A DNA stretch of 64,000 nt from Pseudolabrys sp. Root1462 (GCF_001426945.1 NZ_LMFS01000001.1:2474609-2538608), one strand, 5' to 3'. Counted from the first letter of the stretch, positions 8,378 to 16,781 are shown. The notes: generated by a model not told the origin, from the letters alone. Numbers and translations: made by a program.

Positions 8378-9369
8378 CACGTCTTTGTATCACGATGGGC
8401 GATGCCGCCGGCATCGGCCCCGAAATCATCCTGAAAGCGCTGCGCACGCTGCGCTCCGGCGGCGAGGGCGAGAGATCGCAAATCAGCGTTGCCGGCTCGG
8501 CAAAAGCCTTTGATGCGGCGGCTAAAGCCATGGCGTTGCCAAGCCTGCAGAGCTTCGGCGACGTCGAGTTGATCGAAGTCGGCGGCGGGGCGGAGGCGCC
8601 TGCGTTCGGACAATGGTCGGCACAAACCGGCGACCTTGCCTATCGCGCCATCGTCGCGGCGGTCGAAGCGCAACGCAGCGGCCGCACCGATGCCATTGTC
8701 ACCGCGCCGCTCAGCAAGGAAGCCCTCCATCTCGCCGGCCATCATTACCCCGGCCATACCGAATTGCTGGCCGCCCTCACCGGCGGCGCCGGTCCCGTGA
8801 TGATGCTGGCCCATGGCGATTTCCGCGTCAGCCACGTCACGACGCACATTCCGCTGGAACAGGTGCCCACGAAGGCCACGCCGGAGCGGCTGGCGCGCGT
8901 TGTCACCCTCACCCATCAAACCCTGATCAGGCTCGGCGTTGACCGGCCGCGCATTGCCGTTGCCGCGCTCAATCCGCACGCAGGCGAAGGCGGCGTTCTC
9001 GGCCGCTACGATATCGATGTCGCCGCTCCCGTTCTCGAAAAGCTGCGCGCTGACGGCATCGACGTCGTCGGGCCGGTGCCGGGCGACACGGTTTTCGTCA
9101 AGATGCGCGCCCGCCAGTTCGACGCCGTGGTTGCGATGTATCACGATCAGGGCCACATTCCGGTCAAGCTGCTCGGCTTTTCGGTCGATCCGAAAACCGG
9201 GGCCTGGGAAGCGCTGAGCGGCGTGAATATTACCCTTGGTCTGCCGATCATAAGAACATCGGTCGACCACGGCACCGCGTTTGATATCGCCGGTAAAGGC
9301 ATCGCCAGCGAGCGAAGCCTGATCGAAGCGATCGAATATGCCGAGTTGCTCGCCAGCCGCAAACAATAA
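8368..9369 (+). CDS. pdxA2: 4-phospho-D-threonate/erythronate dehydrogenase (PdxA2 type)
   Basis: A 333-residue NAD-dependent, metal-dependent oxidative decarboxylase of the PdxA family. The start region LCITMGDAAGIGPEIILKAL is diagnostic. Metal-binding histidines are in GHHYPGHTE and in YHDQGHIPVK, and LNPHAGEGGVLG is also present. PdxA itself serves vitamin B6 synthesis. Coupling to a DUF1537 kinase marks this copy as PdxA2, which oxidises 4-phospho-threonate or -erythronate to a ketone that loses CO2 and yields dihydroxyacetone phosphate. Translationally coupled to the kinase; the UxaA-type gene starts 13 bp after it. Confidence 0.92.
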   Translation: MPLTRLCITMGDAAGIGPEIILKALRTLRSGGEGERSQISVAGSAKAFDAAAKAMALPSLQSFGDVELIEVGGGAEAPAFGQWSAQTGDLAYRAIVAAVEAQRSGRTDAIVTAPLSKEALHLAGHHYPGHTELLAALTGGAGPVMMLAHGDFRVSHVTTHIPLEQVPTKATPERLARVVTLTHQTLIRLGVDRPRIAVAALNPHAGEGGVLGRYDIDVAAPVLEKLRADGIDVVGPVPGDTVFVKMRARQFDAVVAMYHDQGHIPVKLLGFSVDPKTGAWEALSGVNITLGLPIIRTSVDHGTAFDIAGKGIASERSLIEAIEYAELLASRKQ

Positions 9370-9382
9370 CCGGGTTCGAACC

Positions 9383-10915
9383 ATGACAGAGTCAGATCCG
9401 AAGGCGCCGCGCATTATCCGTCTCGCCGCCGACGACAACGTCATCGTCGCTGTCGACCAGGTCGGGCAAGGCATGACGGCGGCCGGGGTTATCGCTCAGG
9501 CGCGCATTCCGCGCGGCCACAAGATGGCGATGGTTCCGATTGCGGCAAACGAACCGGTGCGCAAGTACGGCCAGATCATCGGCTTCGCCGCGAAGCCGAT
9601 CGCGCCGGGCGACTGGGTGCACGAGCATAATGTCGTCATGCACGACTTCGCGCGCGATTACCGCCACGCCGAAGACGCGCGCAACGACGAGATGCTGCCA
9701 CCGGAATTGCGGGCGACCTTCGAGGGCTATGTGCGGCCGAACGGCCGCACCGGCACGCGCAATTATGTGGGCATCCTCACCTCGGTGAACTGCTCGGCGT
9801 CGGTCGCCAAGTTCATTGCCGAACAGGTCAACCGCTCCGGCATTCTGAACGATTATCCGGAGATCGACGGCATCGTCCCCTTCGTCCACGGCACCGGCTG
9901 CGGCATGGCCGCGCGTGGCGAGGGCTACGATGTGCTGCAGCGGACGCAGTGGGGCTACGCTACACATCCCAATCTCGGCGCCGCGCTGATGGTGGGGCTC
10001 GGCTGCGAGGCCTTCCAGATCGACCGGATGAAGAAGGAAGGCCACCTCGTTGAAGGCGATCACTTCCAGACCATGACGATCCAGGCCGTCGGCGGCACGA
10101 GGAAGACCGTGGCCGAGGGCGTCGAACGCATCAAGGCCATGCTGCCGGCCGCCGCCAAGGCAAGACGCGAAACGCGGCCGGCCTCCGAAGTGGTGCTGGC
10201 GCTGCAATGCGGCGGCTCCGATGGCTATTCCGGCATCACCGCCAATCCGGCGCTCGGCGCCGCGGTCGATCTGCTGGCGAAGCACGGCGGCACCGGCGTG
10301 CTTGCCGAAACGCCGGAGATCTACGGCGCCGAACATCTGTTGACGCGCCGCGCCGTGAACCGCGCCGTCGGCGAAAAGCTGGTCGAGCGCATTCGCTGGT
10401 GGGAGGACTACACCACGCGCAATCGCGGCGAGATGAACAACAACCCCTCGCCCGGCAACAAGGCCGGCGGCCTGACCACGATCCTCGAGAAGTCGCTCGG
10501 CGCCGCGGCCAAGGGCGGATCGAGCACGCTGCGCGCGGTCTATGAATATGCCGAGCCCATCACCGAACACGGCTTCGTCTTCATGGACACGCCGGGCTAC
10601 GACCCGGTCGGCGCCACCGGACAGGTGGCCGGCGGCTGCAACGTCATGTGCTTCACCACCGGCCGCGGCTCTGCCTTCGGCTGCAAGCCGACGCCGTCGA
10701 TCAAGCTCGCCACCAACCATTATGTCTACGAGACCATGACCGACGACATGGACATCAATTGCGGCGATGTCCTCGACGGCGTGTCGCTCGAGGCCAAGGG
10801 CGAGGAGATCTTCAATAAGGTTCTCAAGGTTGCGTCCGGCGAGCACACCAAGTCGGAAGACCTCGGCTACGGCGACCTCGAATTCGTGCCCTGGCAAATC
10901 GGCGCCACGATGTAG
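9383..10915 (+). CDS. UxaA/GarD-family sugar-acid dehydratase with N-terminal SAF domain
   Basis: A 510-residue protein related to altronate and galactarate dehydratases, which remove water from an aldonate or aldarate to give a 2-keto-3-deoxy acid using Fe(II). Residues ~15-95 form the SAF domain (DNVIVAVDQVGQG, AHKMA-like GHKMAMVPI). The catalytic part has VNCSASVAKF, HGTGCGMAARG, LQCGGSDGYSGITANPALG and GCNVMCFTTGRGSAFGCKP, with conserved cysteines and histidines. The start ATG at 9383 gives the SAF domain a normal N-terminus. SAF and catalytic domain are on one chain, as in UxaA. Its reaction is not part of the kinase/PdxA2 route, so the operon may handle two related acids. It may act on a different sugar acid than altronate. 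Confidence 0.9.
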   Translation: MTESDPKAPRIIRLAADDNVIVAVDQVGQGMTAAGVIAQARIPRGHKMAMVPIAANEPVRKYGQIIGFAAKPIAPGDWVHEHNVVMHDFARDYRHAEDARNDEMLPPELRATFEGYVRPNGRTGTRNYVGILTSVNCSASVAKFIAEQVNRSGILNDYPEIDGIVPFVHGTGCGMAARGEGYDVLQRTQWGYATHPNLGAALMVGLGCEAFQIDRMKKEGHLVEGDHFQTMTIQAVGGTRKTVAEGVERIKAMLPAAAKARRETRPASEVVLALQCGGSDGYSGITANPALGAAVDLLAKHGGTGVLAETPEIYGAEHLLTRRAVNRAVGEKLVERIRWWEDYTTRNRGEMNNNPSPGNKAGGLTTILEKSLGAAAKGGSSTLRAVYEYAEPITEHGFVFMDTPGYDPVGATGQVAGGCNVMCFTTGRGSAFGCKPTPSIKLATNHYVYETMTDDMDINCGDVLDGVSLEAKGEEIFNKVLKVASGEHTKSEDLGYGDLEFVPWQIGATM

Positions 10916-11009
10916 GCCGGCTTTCTCTGGACGTCGAGGGCGCGACTGCCCTGCGATGGCAGACAGCAGCCGAAACGCGGGGCTGAAGCGGGTTCTTTTG
11001 GCCTTTGGC

Positions 11010-11034
11010 GGAACTCGGAGGGAGCCACCACGTT
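11010..11034 (+). promoter_or_regulatory. EcfG-type general-stress promoter for the DUF1360 gene
   Basis: GGAAC (11010-11014), a 17-bp spacer and GTT (11032-11034, preceded by C) exactly fit the alphaproteobacterial EcfG consensus GGAAC-N16/17-cGTT. The predicted transcript starts about 85 nt before the coding start at 11129. Confidence 0.7.
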
Positions 11035-11128
11035 CCTCACCGGGCACGCACACGTGCAGTGCGTGACTTCACCACCAGTTCTGCACCCCCTGCCCTCCCG
11101 CATCGCTTACAACAAGGGATATCATTCA

Positions 11129-11560
11129 GTGCCCGGAAAGCCTGACGAACGAAAGATATTCGGCGTCGTGGCGACGCTGACCTTCGCGCTGTTCTGCGCT
11201 TTGGCGGTTTTGCTTATTCATTGGTACGGCGGATTTGAACCGGAGCGATTGGGCGCCTACGACCTCGCGGTTCTTGGCCTCGGATGCCTGCGTCTCATCC
11301 ATCTGATTACCTACGACAAGCTCTTGGAGCCGCTGCGCGAGCGCCTCGAGGGAGGACGCGGGCTGACCGGCCTGCTCTCCGATTTTGTCTCGTGCATCTG
11401 GTGCACGGGCATGTGGTCCGCACTCATAACCACCACGCTGTATTTTCTGGGACCGTGGGGCCGCCTCTCGGTCATCGTTCTCGCCGTGGCAGGACTGGGC
11501 GCGCTGCTTCAGGTGATTTCCCGGGCGGTCGCCGGTTGCACGATTGAACCACAGAAGTAG
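11129..11560 (+). CDS. DUF1360 membrane protein
   Basis: A 143-residue protein with two or three hydrophobic segments (VVATLTFALFCALAVLLIHW near the N-terminus, and two toward the C-terminus). The core GCLRLIHLITYDKLLEPLRE followed by SDFVSCIWCTGMWSA matches DUF1360, a family of small membrane proteins with a conserved CxxC that occurs in spore-coat and stress contexts. Function is unknown. The GTG at 11129 is preferred; a longer frame starts at GTG 11054 but would add an unconserved N-terminus. The EcfG-type promoter at 11010-11034 puts it in the general stress regulon. Confidence 0.75.
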   Translation: MPGKPDERKIFGVVATLTFALFCALAVLLIHWYGGFEPERLGAYDLAVLGLGCLRLIHLITYDKLLEPLRERLEGGRGLTGLLSDFVSCIWCTGMWSALITTTLYFLGPWGRLSVIVLAVAGLGALLQVISRAVAGCTIEPQK

Positions 11561-11603
11561 CTACGCTCGCCGCGCCACTGCGCGCCAGCATTCTCGTTGG
11601 TGC

Positions 11604-11628
11604 GGAACCGGCTTGTAACCGGAACGTT
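11604..11628 (+). promoter_or_regulatory. EcfG-type general-stress promoter for the 89-residue gene
   Basis: GGAAC (11604-11608), a 17-bp spacer and GTT (11626-11628, preceded by C) match the EcfG consensus. The ATG at 11637 follows the -10 by only 8 bp, so the mRNA would be leaderless or nearly so. Confidence 0.7.
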
Positions 11629-11636
11629 GGTCGCCC

Positions 11637-11906
11637 ATGACCACACAGCGAAGACGACTCCATCAAGGCCCCGACGGTGATGCCTGGTATCTCTGTCGAG
11701 GTCGCGATGGGAAACTGGTGGTGTCTCACGAGCCCAGAGAAGGCTCAGGGGAGAAAAGCTCCGCCATCGAGGTCGGATTGTTTCTGGCGCCGGGCAACAA
11801 CAGCCCACAGCACTGCGCCCTGTTACAGTTGATCGGAGAACTCGTGGACCCTGTGCACATGCCTAACGAGCGGCAGAAGCAAGGTAATGGCGATCGCCGC
11901 GATTAG
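11637..11906 (+). CDS. Conserved hypothetical protein, 89 residues, stress-promoter driven
   Basis: A small soluble protein with the pattern DAWYLCRGRDGKLVVSHEP, then AIEVGLFL, then HCALLQLIGELV. I associate this layout with small uncharacterised proteins common in Bradyrhizobium and relatives. There is no signal peptide or membrane segment, and no function can be assigned. An EcfG-type promoter ends 8 bp before the ATG. The gene stops before a shared terminator hairpin (11977-11996) and converges with the manganese catalase gene. Confidence 0.75.
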   Translation: MTTQRRRLHQGPDGDAWYLCRGRDGKLVVSHEPREGSGEKSSAIEVGLFLAPGNNSPQHCALLQLIGELVDPVHMPNERQKQGNGDRRD

Positions 11907-11976
11907 GACCCAACTTTCCTGCCGCGACAAATACTCCGCGCGGCACCGACGATCTGAAATCACCCCGACGAACAGA

Positions 11977-11996
11977 GCCCCGGCCTAGCCCGGGGC
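11977..11996. terminator. Bidirectional hairpin between convergent genes
   Basis: GCCCCGG / CCGGGGC is a 7-bp stem with a CCTAGC loop. It lies between the 3' ends of the 89-residue gene (11906) and the catalase (12009). Only short T-rich tracts follow on either strand, so it is a moderate terminator. Confidence 0.6.
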
Positions 11997-12008
11997 GCTG
12001 TCTTGAGC

Positions 12009-13286
12009 TTATTCGACCGCCGACGGCATCCGGGCAGCCGACATCAATGGTCGCGCGACCTGATTAAGCAGTTGGTCGGCATTCTGCTCTTCGCCCAGCG
12101 ACACGGTGAGGTATTGAACGATCGCCGAGTGCTTCAGTTGCTGGGCCAGGTTTCGCGCCGTGATGTAGCCGGAAATCTCATAGTTTTCGACGCGTTGAGC
12201 GGCGCCAATAAGCGCGAGGTCTGCGGCGGCATCATCCTTTTTCTTCTTGTACTCCGCCATGACTTCATCGCCTTCTTCGATGATGCCCATCATGCCCTTG
12301 CAGGGCTTCGGCCGCGCCGTAGAACCGAGAAGCGACAGACACTCCTCGAGGCGGCTGACCTGCTCTTCGGTCTCCTGGAGGTGCTGCTCGAACAATCGTT
12401 GCAGCTGTCCGGTTCGCGCCGCGTTTGCCATCTTCGGCAAGGCCTTCAAGAGCTGCTTTTCCGCGTGGAGAATATCGCGCAGCTGGTGCACAAGAAGCTC
12501 CTGGATCGGCCCGGTCTCGGTGAGTTCTGCGCTTTCGGCATGTACCGGGACGGCGTCCCCGGCGTCATCCAGGTCCTTCATCGCCTGGACAGCCGGCGAC
12601 TCGACGAATTGCCACTGATCGCCTTCATTCCACGGTCCCCGGGCGTCGATCTCGCCGTGATCGCCCTGCCCCGTGGAGTCATTGAAGATCTGGTCGACGA
12701 GTCCCTTGGTCGGGGCGATCTTGCCGATCGTAAACGGCGGCTTGCCCATGCTTTCGAGGGCCAGCGAGAACATTCGCATATGCGTGATCTCACGCGTCAT
12801 CAGGAACTGAAGCGCGTCCTTGGTGCCGGCGTCGTCGCAGAAATTGATCAGTCGCTCGTATACGATCTTCGCCCGGGCTTCGGCGGCAATGTTGCTGCGA
12901 AGGTCCACATCGAGCTCGCCGGTGATTTTCAGGTAGTCGCCCGTCCAGGGATTTCCCATCGAATTGAACAGATTCACCCCGCCGCCGCCCGCGATGGCGA
13001 TAAGCGGGTCAGCCTCGGCAGCGTCTCTTGCAAATTTCATCGGTGCAAGATGCATCCGCGCCAGGGTGCCGACGATCTCCAGATGGCTTAGTTCCTCAGT
13101 GCCGATATCCATCAAGAGGTCTTTGCGATCAGGATCTTCGCAGTTGAGTCCCTGGATGGAGTACTGCATGGCGGCAGCCAGTTCACCGTTGGCTCCGCCA
13201 AATTGTTCCAGAAGCATGTTGCCAAAAGCTGGATCGGGCTCATCGACGCGCACGGTGTACATCAGCTTTTTGACGTGGTGATACAT
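12009..13286 (-). CDS. Manganese catalase fused to a DUF892 ferritin-like domain
   Basis: A 425-residue protein. Residues 1-235 are a non-haem manganese catalase (MYHHVKKLMYTVRVDEPDP start). The expected di-manganese ligands are in place: Glu35, Glu65 and His68 (EELSHLEIV), Glu144, and His169 (REITHMRM). Residues ~258-415 are a second, DUF892/YciE-type ferritin-like four-helix domain (GPIQELLVHQLRDILHAEKQ). Ordinary manganese catalases are about 270-300 residues, so this is a fusion. The start is the ATG at 13286; a TTG two codons upstream is less likely. It would remove hydrogen peroxide in the cytoplasm. The EcfG-type promoter upstream ties it to the general stress response. Confidence 0.93.
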   Translation of the reverse strand: MYHHVKKLMYTVRVDEPDPAFGNMLLEQFGGANGELAAAMQYSIQGLNCEDPDRKDLLMDIGTEELSHLEIVGTLARMHLAPMKFARDAAEADPLIAIAGGGGVNLFNSMGNPWTGDYLKITGELDVDLRSNIAAEARAKIVYERLINFCDDAGTKDALQFLMTREITHMRMFSLALESMGKPPFTIGKIAPTKGLVDQIFNDSTGQGDHGEIDARGPWNEGDQWQFVESPAVQAMKDLDDAGDAVPVHAESAELTETGPIQELLVHQLRDILHAEKQLLKALPKMANAARTGQLQRLFEQHLQETEEQVSRLEECLSLLGSTARPKPCKGMMGIIEEGDEVMAEYKKKKDDAAADLALIGAAQRVENYEISGYITARNLAQQLKHSAIVQYLTVSLGEEQNADQLLNQVARPLMSAARMPSAVE

Positions 13287-13678
13287 TTTCAAATCCCTAT
13301 GGTGGCTTCCGCCCGAAGCAGGTCATGGGTGCAACGGCCCGCGTCGGGACCGGTTCCTCGATAGGGATTGGCCCGCGCAATATTTGTGAAACGGACTACG
13401 CAAAAGACACTCCACCATGCCGAGGGACGGTGGTAGCGAGATGCGCGCCGGAATAAACAACGAAAGCGTACTTGCGAGGGTGTTCGGCCGAATTGCCGGT
13501 ATGTGCCCCCGCTGCCGTGGCGGCTGAAAGCGACGCAAGAGAAGGCGCGGATAGGAAGCCGGATCGCGTCAAATCAGACTGCGCCGGAGGTTGCGAGGAA
13601 CAACGCCCTGCTCCGTGCGACGATCGAGCCCCCGTTATTTGTCGGCAATCTGCATGACCGCGGCGAGAACGCCCTCGG
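13287..13678. other. 392-bp intergenic region with the catalase promoter
   Basis: This gap lies between the catalase start and the end of the hybrid kinase gene. The EcfG-type promoter is the only signal I can support. Short open frames here (for example 13323-13538 on - and 13472-13657 on +) have no plausible start or composition. No strong hairpin is evident at the end of the chemosensory operon. Confidence 0.6.
13333..13357 (-). promoter_or_regulatory. EcfG-type general-stress promoter for the catalase
   Basis: On the minus strand GGAAC (13357-13353), a 17-bp spacer and GTT (13335-13333, preceded by C) match the EcfG consensus. The -10 lies 47 bp before the catalase ATG at 13286. Third such promoter within 2.4 kb. 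Confidence 0.72.
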
Positions 13679-15655
13679 TCATTTTCCCTTCACGACCGCC
13701 GCCAATGCCGCAGAAAGTTCCTTTTCCGAATACGGCTTCGACAGCCGCTCGAATTTGAACGCCTCGCCGGAAGGAAGTTCAGCGTAACCGGTCGCGAGGA
13801 TGATCGGCATCTTCGGCATCATCTTCAGGATGGCGTGGGCCAGGTCGCGGCCATTCATCTGCGGCATGGCGTAATCGGTAATGACCACGTCGAATGACGG
13901 ATCGGCTTTGAGAATACTGAGGGCTTCGGCCCCAGATTTGGCCTCGGTTGCGATATGTCCGAGATCGTGAAGCATGTCGGCGGCGCCCATGCTGACTAGA
14001 ATGTCGTCGTCCACAAGAAGCACGCGCAAGCCACCGGACGATGGCACCGCGGTGGCCTCAGGCTCGATAGCTGCGGGCGGGTTCCGCCGAGTCGTACAGG
14101 GCAGCCATAGCGTGACCGTCGTGCCTTTCCCCGCCGCGCTCTTGATCCTCATCATGCCGCCAGACTGCGCAATGAAGCCGTGCACCATCGACAGGCCGAG
14201 GCCGGTGCCTTTGCCGACTCCCTTGGTGGTGTAAAACGGCTCCTGAGCACGGGCCAGCGTCTCCTCGCTCATGCCCTCGCCCGTATCGGACACCTTGATA
14301 CAAACATAATGGTCCCGGAGCAGCCCGAGCGCCTTGCCGTTGTGCTCGTCGTGACAGGCGATCGTCAGCGAACCGCCGGACGGCATGGCATCTCGCGCAT
14401 TCACTGCGAGATTGATCAGGGCCAGTTCGAGCTGATTGGCGTCCACCTCGACGGCGGAGACCTCAGGCGCGATGTCAACCTGGATTGCGATATTGGGCCC
14501 GACAGAATGCCGCAGGAAATCCATCATCTCCGGCATAAGACTTTGCAATGAAAGGACCGATACTTTCAGTTCCTGCCGTCGCGCGAACGCCAAAAGCCGC
14601 GTCGTCAACGTCGCGCCGCGCTCGGCGCCCTGGATGGCGCGATCCAGCAGACGCGCAACACGCGCGTCATCCGGCACGGCCTTTTTCAGCAGCCCGAGGC
14701 TGCCGAGAATGATCGCCAGCAGGTTATTGAAGTCATGGGCCACGCCGCCGGTGAGCTGACCGATGCTTTCCATCTTTTGCGATTCATGCAACTGGCGGAG
14801 CGCCACCTCGCGTTCGCGCGTTCGCTCCTCAACCCTCGCCTCAAGATCCTGGTTTATCTTTTCAAGGGCATCGCGCGCTTCCCGCAGCGCCCGGTCGGTG
14901 GCCACCCGTTCGCTGACGTCACGCCAGATTGTCGTCACGAACTCTCGCTGATCGGCGGTCCAATGGCCGAGCGATACCTCGAAATAGCCGAAAGACCCAT
15001 CCTTGTAACGCCCCGTGACCTCGATCGCGCGGCCGGGCGTAGCCGAACCTGCGCCACAGGCAAGTTGCGACAGCAAGGCACTGTCTGATTCAACCAACAT
15101 ATCTATTTTTTCGCCGAGCAACTGTTCGGGCGCATAGCCGAACACCAGTTTGGCGGCGCCATTCATCCATTGAATCGTCCGGTCGGGGTTGATCGTGATG
15201 ATCGCATCCGGCGCCGAGTCGACGATGGCGTGATAGCGTGCATTTTGGCGTTCGCGGAGTACGCGCTCGCGCGTGACCGACACGGTGACGTCGAAGACCT
15301 GCAAAAGGCAATAACGTTGCGTGCCCGCCGCTATAGGGCGAACCACGACGTTCTGCATCAGCGGTTCGCCGCTCTCGTCCGCCAGCGAGAACAGCTTGTT
15401 CAAGGTGTGCGTCAACACGCTTGAGCTTCCAACTGCGAACGCATCGTCGATCGCTGTCGAAAGGCGCGGACTGTTCAGGTCGGGAAATACTTCGTAGAGC
15501 GTCTTGCCGACAACATCGCCGGCCGGGCGGCCGGAGGCGAGCGCCATCCAGTTGTTCCAGCCTACTACATGCGTTTGCTCGTCAAGGACGATCAAGCCGG
15601 TGTCGACCGTATCGAAGATCGGTCCGAACCCTAGTCGTGATACATTATCCAGCAT
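13679..15655 (-). CDS. PAS-domain hybrid histidine kinase with C-terminal receiver
   Basis: A 658-residue cytoplasmic hybrid kinase without membrane segments. Residues ~10-125 and ~135-255 are two PAS domains (DTGLIVLDEQTHVVGWNNW; IVDSAPDAIITINPDRTIQW). A coiled coil of about 30 residues (DALEKINQDLEARVEERT) follows. The HisKA box GGVAHDFNNLLAIILGSLG holds the phosphorylated His. The HATPase has NLAVNARDAMP, VSDTGEGMS and GKGTGLGLSMV. The receiver at ~535-655 has LLVDDD and phospho-acceptor Asp in VITDYAMPQMNG. Its start overlaps the CheC stop by 11 bp, so it is the last gene of the chemosensory operon. The HDFNN box is typical of kinases with loosely defined partners. Confidence 0.92.
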   Translation of the reverse strand: MLDNVSRLGFGPIFDTVDTGLIVLDEQTHVVGWNNWMALASGRPAGDVVGKTLYEVFPDLNSPRLSTAIDDAFAVGSSSVLTHTLNKLFSLADESGEPLMQNVVVRPIAAGTQRYCLLQVFDVTVSVTRERVLRERQNARYHAIVDSAPDAIITINPDRTIQWMNGAAKLVFGYAPEQLLGEKIDMLVESDSALLSQLACGAGSATPGRAIEVTGRYKDGSFGYFEVSLGHWTADQREFVTTIWRDVSERVATDRALREARDALEKINQDLEARVEERTREREVALRQLHESQKMESIGQLTGGVAHDFNNLLAIILGSLGLLKKAVPDDARVARLLDRAIQGAERGATLTTRLLAFARRQELKVSVLSLQSLMPEMMDFLRHSVGPNIAIQVDIAPEVSAVEVDANQLELALINLAVNARDAMPSGGSLTIACHDEHNGKALGLLRDHYVCIKVSDTGEGMSEETLARAQEPFYTTKGVGKGTGLGLSMVHGFIAQSGGMMRIKSAAGKGTTVTLWLPCTTRRNPPAAIEPEATAVPSSGGLRVLLVDDDILVSMGAADMLHDLGHIATEAKSGAEALSILKADPSFDVVITDYAMPQMNGRDLAHAILKMMPKMPIILATGYAELPSGEAFKFERLSKPYSEKELSAALAAVVKGK

Positions 15656-16295
15656 GATCCGAAGACTGTTTCTCGATGCCTTTAATAAAGTCGTTTACCA
15701 GTTCCTTGAGAGCGTTGACGGAAGGCAGGTCCATCAACAAGGCAATGAATCCGTGAATATCGCGGTTCTTGATATTGAAATCGATGTAGAGAAACAAAAC
15801 CAGATTTCCGCCCGCCGCCGGCGATCCTATTTCAAAAAGGGTTTCGCCATCGCCCCGAACAATCATGGGCAAGGACATCCGCATCGTGCGATGCAGAACG
15901 TTGGCGATGGTAGCCAGGCAACCATTCAGAATAATATTGCCTGTTTCGGCGAGGGCCTCCTGCTCCAGGTCGATCACGTCTTCCAGCGAATGCTCGCTGC
16001 CGACGATCGACCGTACGAGCTCGAGGCTCTGCGCCTCCGGAAAGATCAGGATGGCCTTGCCAGCAAATGGTCCATCAAACGACTGCTGGACGCCGACCAG
16101 CTTTTTGGTGTTGCCGCTTTCGACAAGCTTGGCGGCGGCTTGCCGTGTCACGATCTTGACCGACGGCACGGAGAGCAGCACCTGTTCGCCGACCATCTGG
16201 CGCAAACTGGCGGCAGCTCGGCTGACGCCCATATTGGCAATTTCAGCCAGCGCATCCTGTTCTATGTCTGATAGCTGGCTGGCGACGCCTGTCAT
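15645..16295 (-). CDS. cheC: CheC-family CheY-P phosphatase (copy 1)
   Basis: A 216-residue CheC-type phosphatase that dephosphorylates CheY. Both catalytic motifs of the ExxN type are intact: Glu18/Asn21 (DALAEIANMG) and Glu117/Asn120 (EALAETGNIILNG). The fold is otherwise standard, with GPFAGKAILIFPE in the middle. CheC proteins usually work with CheD, but no cheD is visible in the window. Overlaps the upstream receiver gene by 4 bp and the downstream kinase by 11 bp. It is closely similar to the divergent copy at 26090-26707. Confidence 0.88.
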   Translation of the reverse strand: MTGVASQLSDIEQDALAEIANMGVSRAAASLRQMVGEQVLLSVPSVKIVTRQAAAKLVESGNTKKLVGVQQSFDGPFAGKAILIFPEAQSLELVRSIVGSEHSLEDVIDLEQEALAETGNIILNGCLATIANVLHRTMRMSLPMIVRGDGETLFEIGSPAAGGNLVLFLYIDFNIKNRDIHGFIALLMDLPSVNALKELVNDFIKGIEKQSSDHAG

Positions 16296-16675
16296 CTTGC
16301 GGCCGTCTTAAGCCGGAGTGAAGCGCCCGACAAAAACGCGCCAAGGGCCTCGTCGGTGAGAGGCTTAGCGATGAATGCGGCATTCAACTCGCGCGCACGG
16401 CCAACAATCTCGTCCTGCATATTGGCGGAAACCACGGCGATCGGCATGGAAGCGTGGCGCTTGCGTATGCTCTCGACCAGCTCGAGACCATCGACCCCCG
16501 GCATGTTGAAATCAACGAGCGCGATATCGACGGACCCGCCACTGACCGCGGCCAGGGCTTCGTCGGCGTTGGTGGTCTCGACCGCCGTCCATTCCGGCCG
16601 CACGCGGCGCAACGAACTGACGATGACCATGCGGGCGAGTTTGCTGTCGTCGACGATCAACACATGATGAGCCAT
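16292..16675 (-). CDS. cheY: CheY-like single-domain response regulator (copy 2)
   Basis: A 127-residue stand-alone receiver. It has the acidic pair Asp9/Asp10 (VLIVDDSKLARM), phospho-acceptor Asp55 (IALVDFNMPGVDG) and the conserved Lys in FIAKPLTDEAL. A short extra C-terminus ends RLKTAAR. It overlaps CheC by 4 bp, which suggests that CheC acts on this regulator. A 106-bp gap separates it from the upstream STAS-like gene, the only real gap in the operon. The output is unknown because no motor genes are present. Confidence 0.88.
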   Translation of the reverse strand: MAHHVLIVDDSKLARMVIVSSLRRVRPEWTAVETTNADEALAAVSGGSVDIALVDFNMPGVDGLELVESIRKRHASMPIAVVSANMQDEIVGRARELNAAFIAKPLTDEALGAFLSGASLRLKTAAR

Positions 16676-16781
16676 AAGATTCTCACGGAATGTTCGGGAG
16701 GGCTTTTAGGCGAAAGACGCCAAAGACCGGTGGGACATCTAGACCTTAGGTGCGATGCGGTAAATAGTTGATCTGGAAAGA

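Noticed and set aside
7052-9474. 442- and 510-residue open frames on - over the kinase and pdxA2 genes
   Set aside because: They oppose the DUF1537 and PdxA2 genes, whose motifs and overlapping starts are clear.
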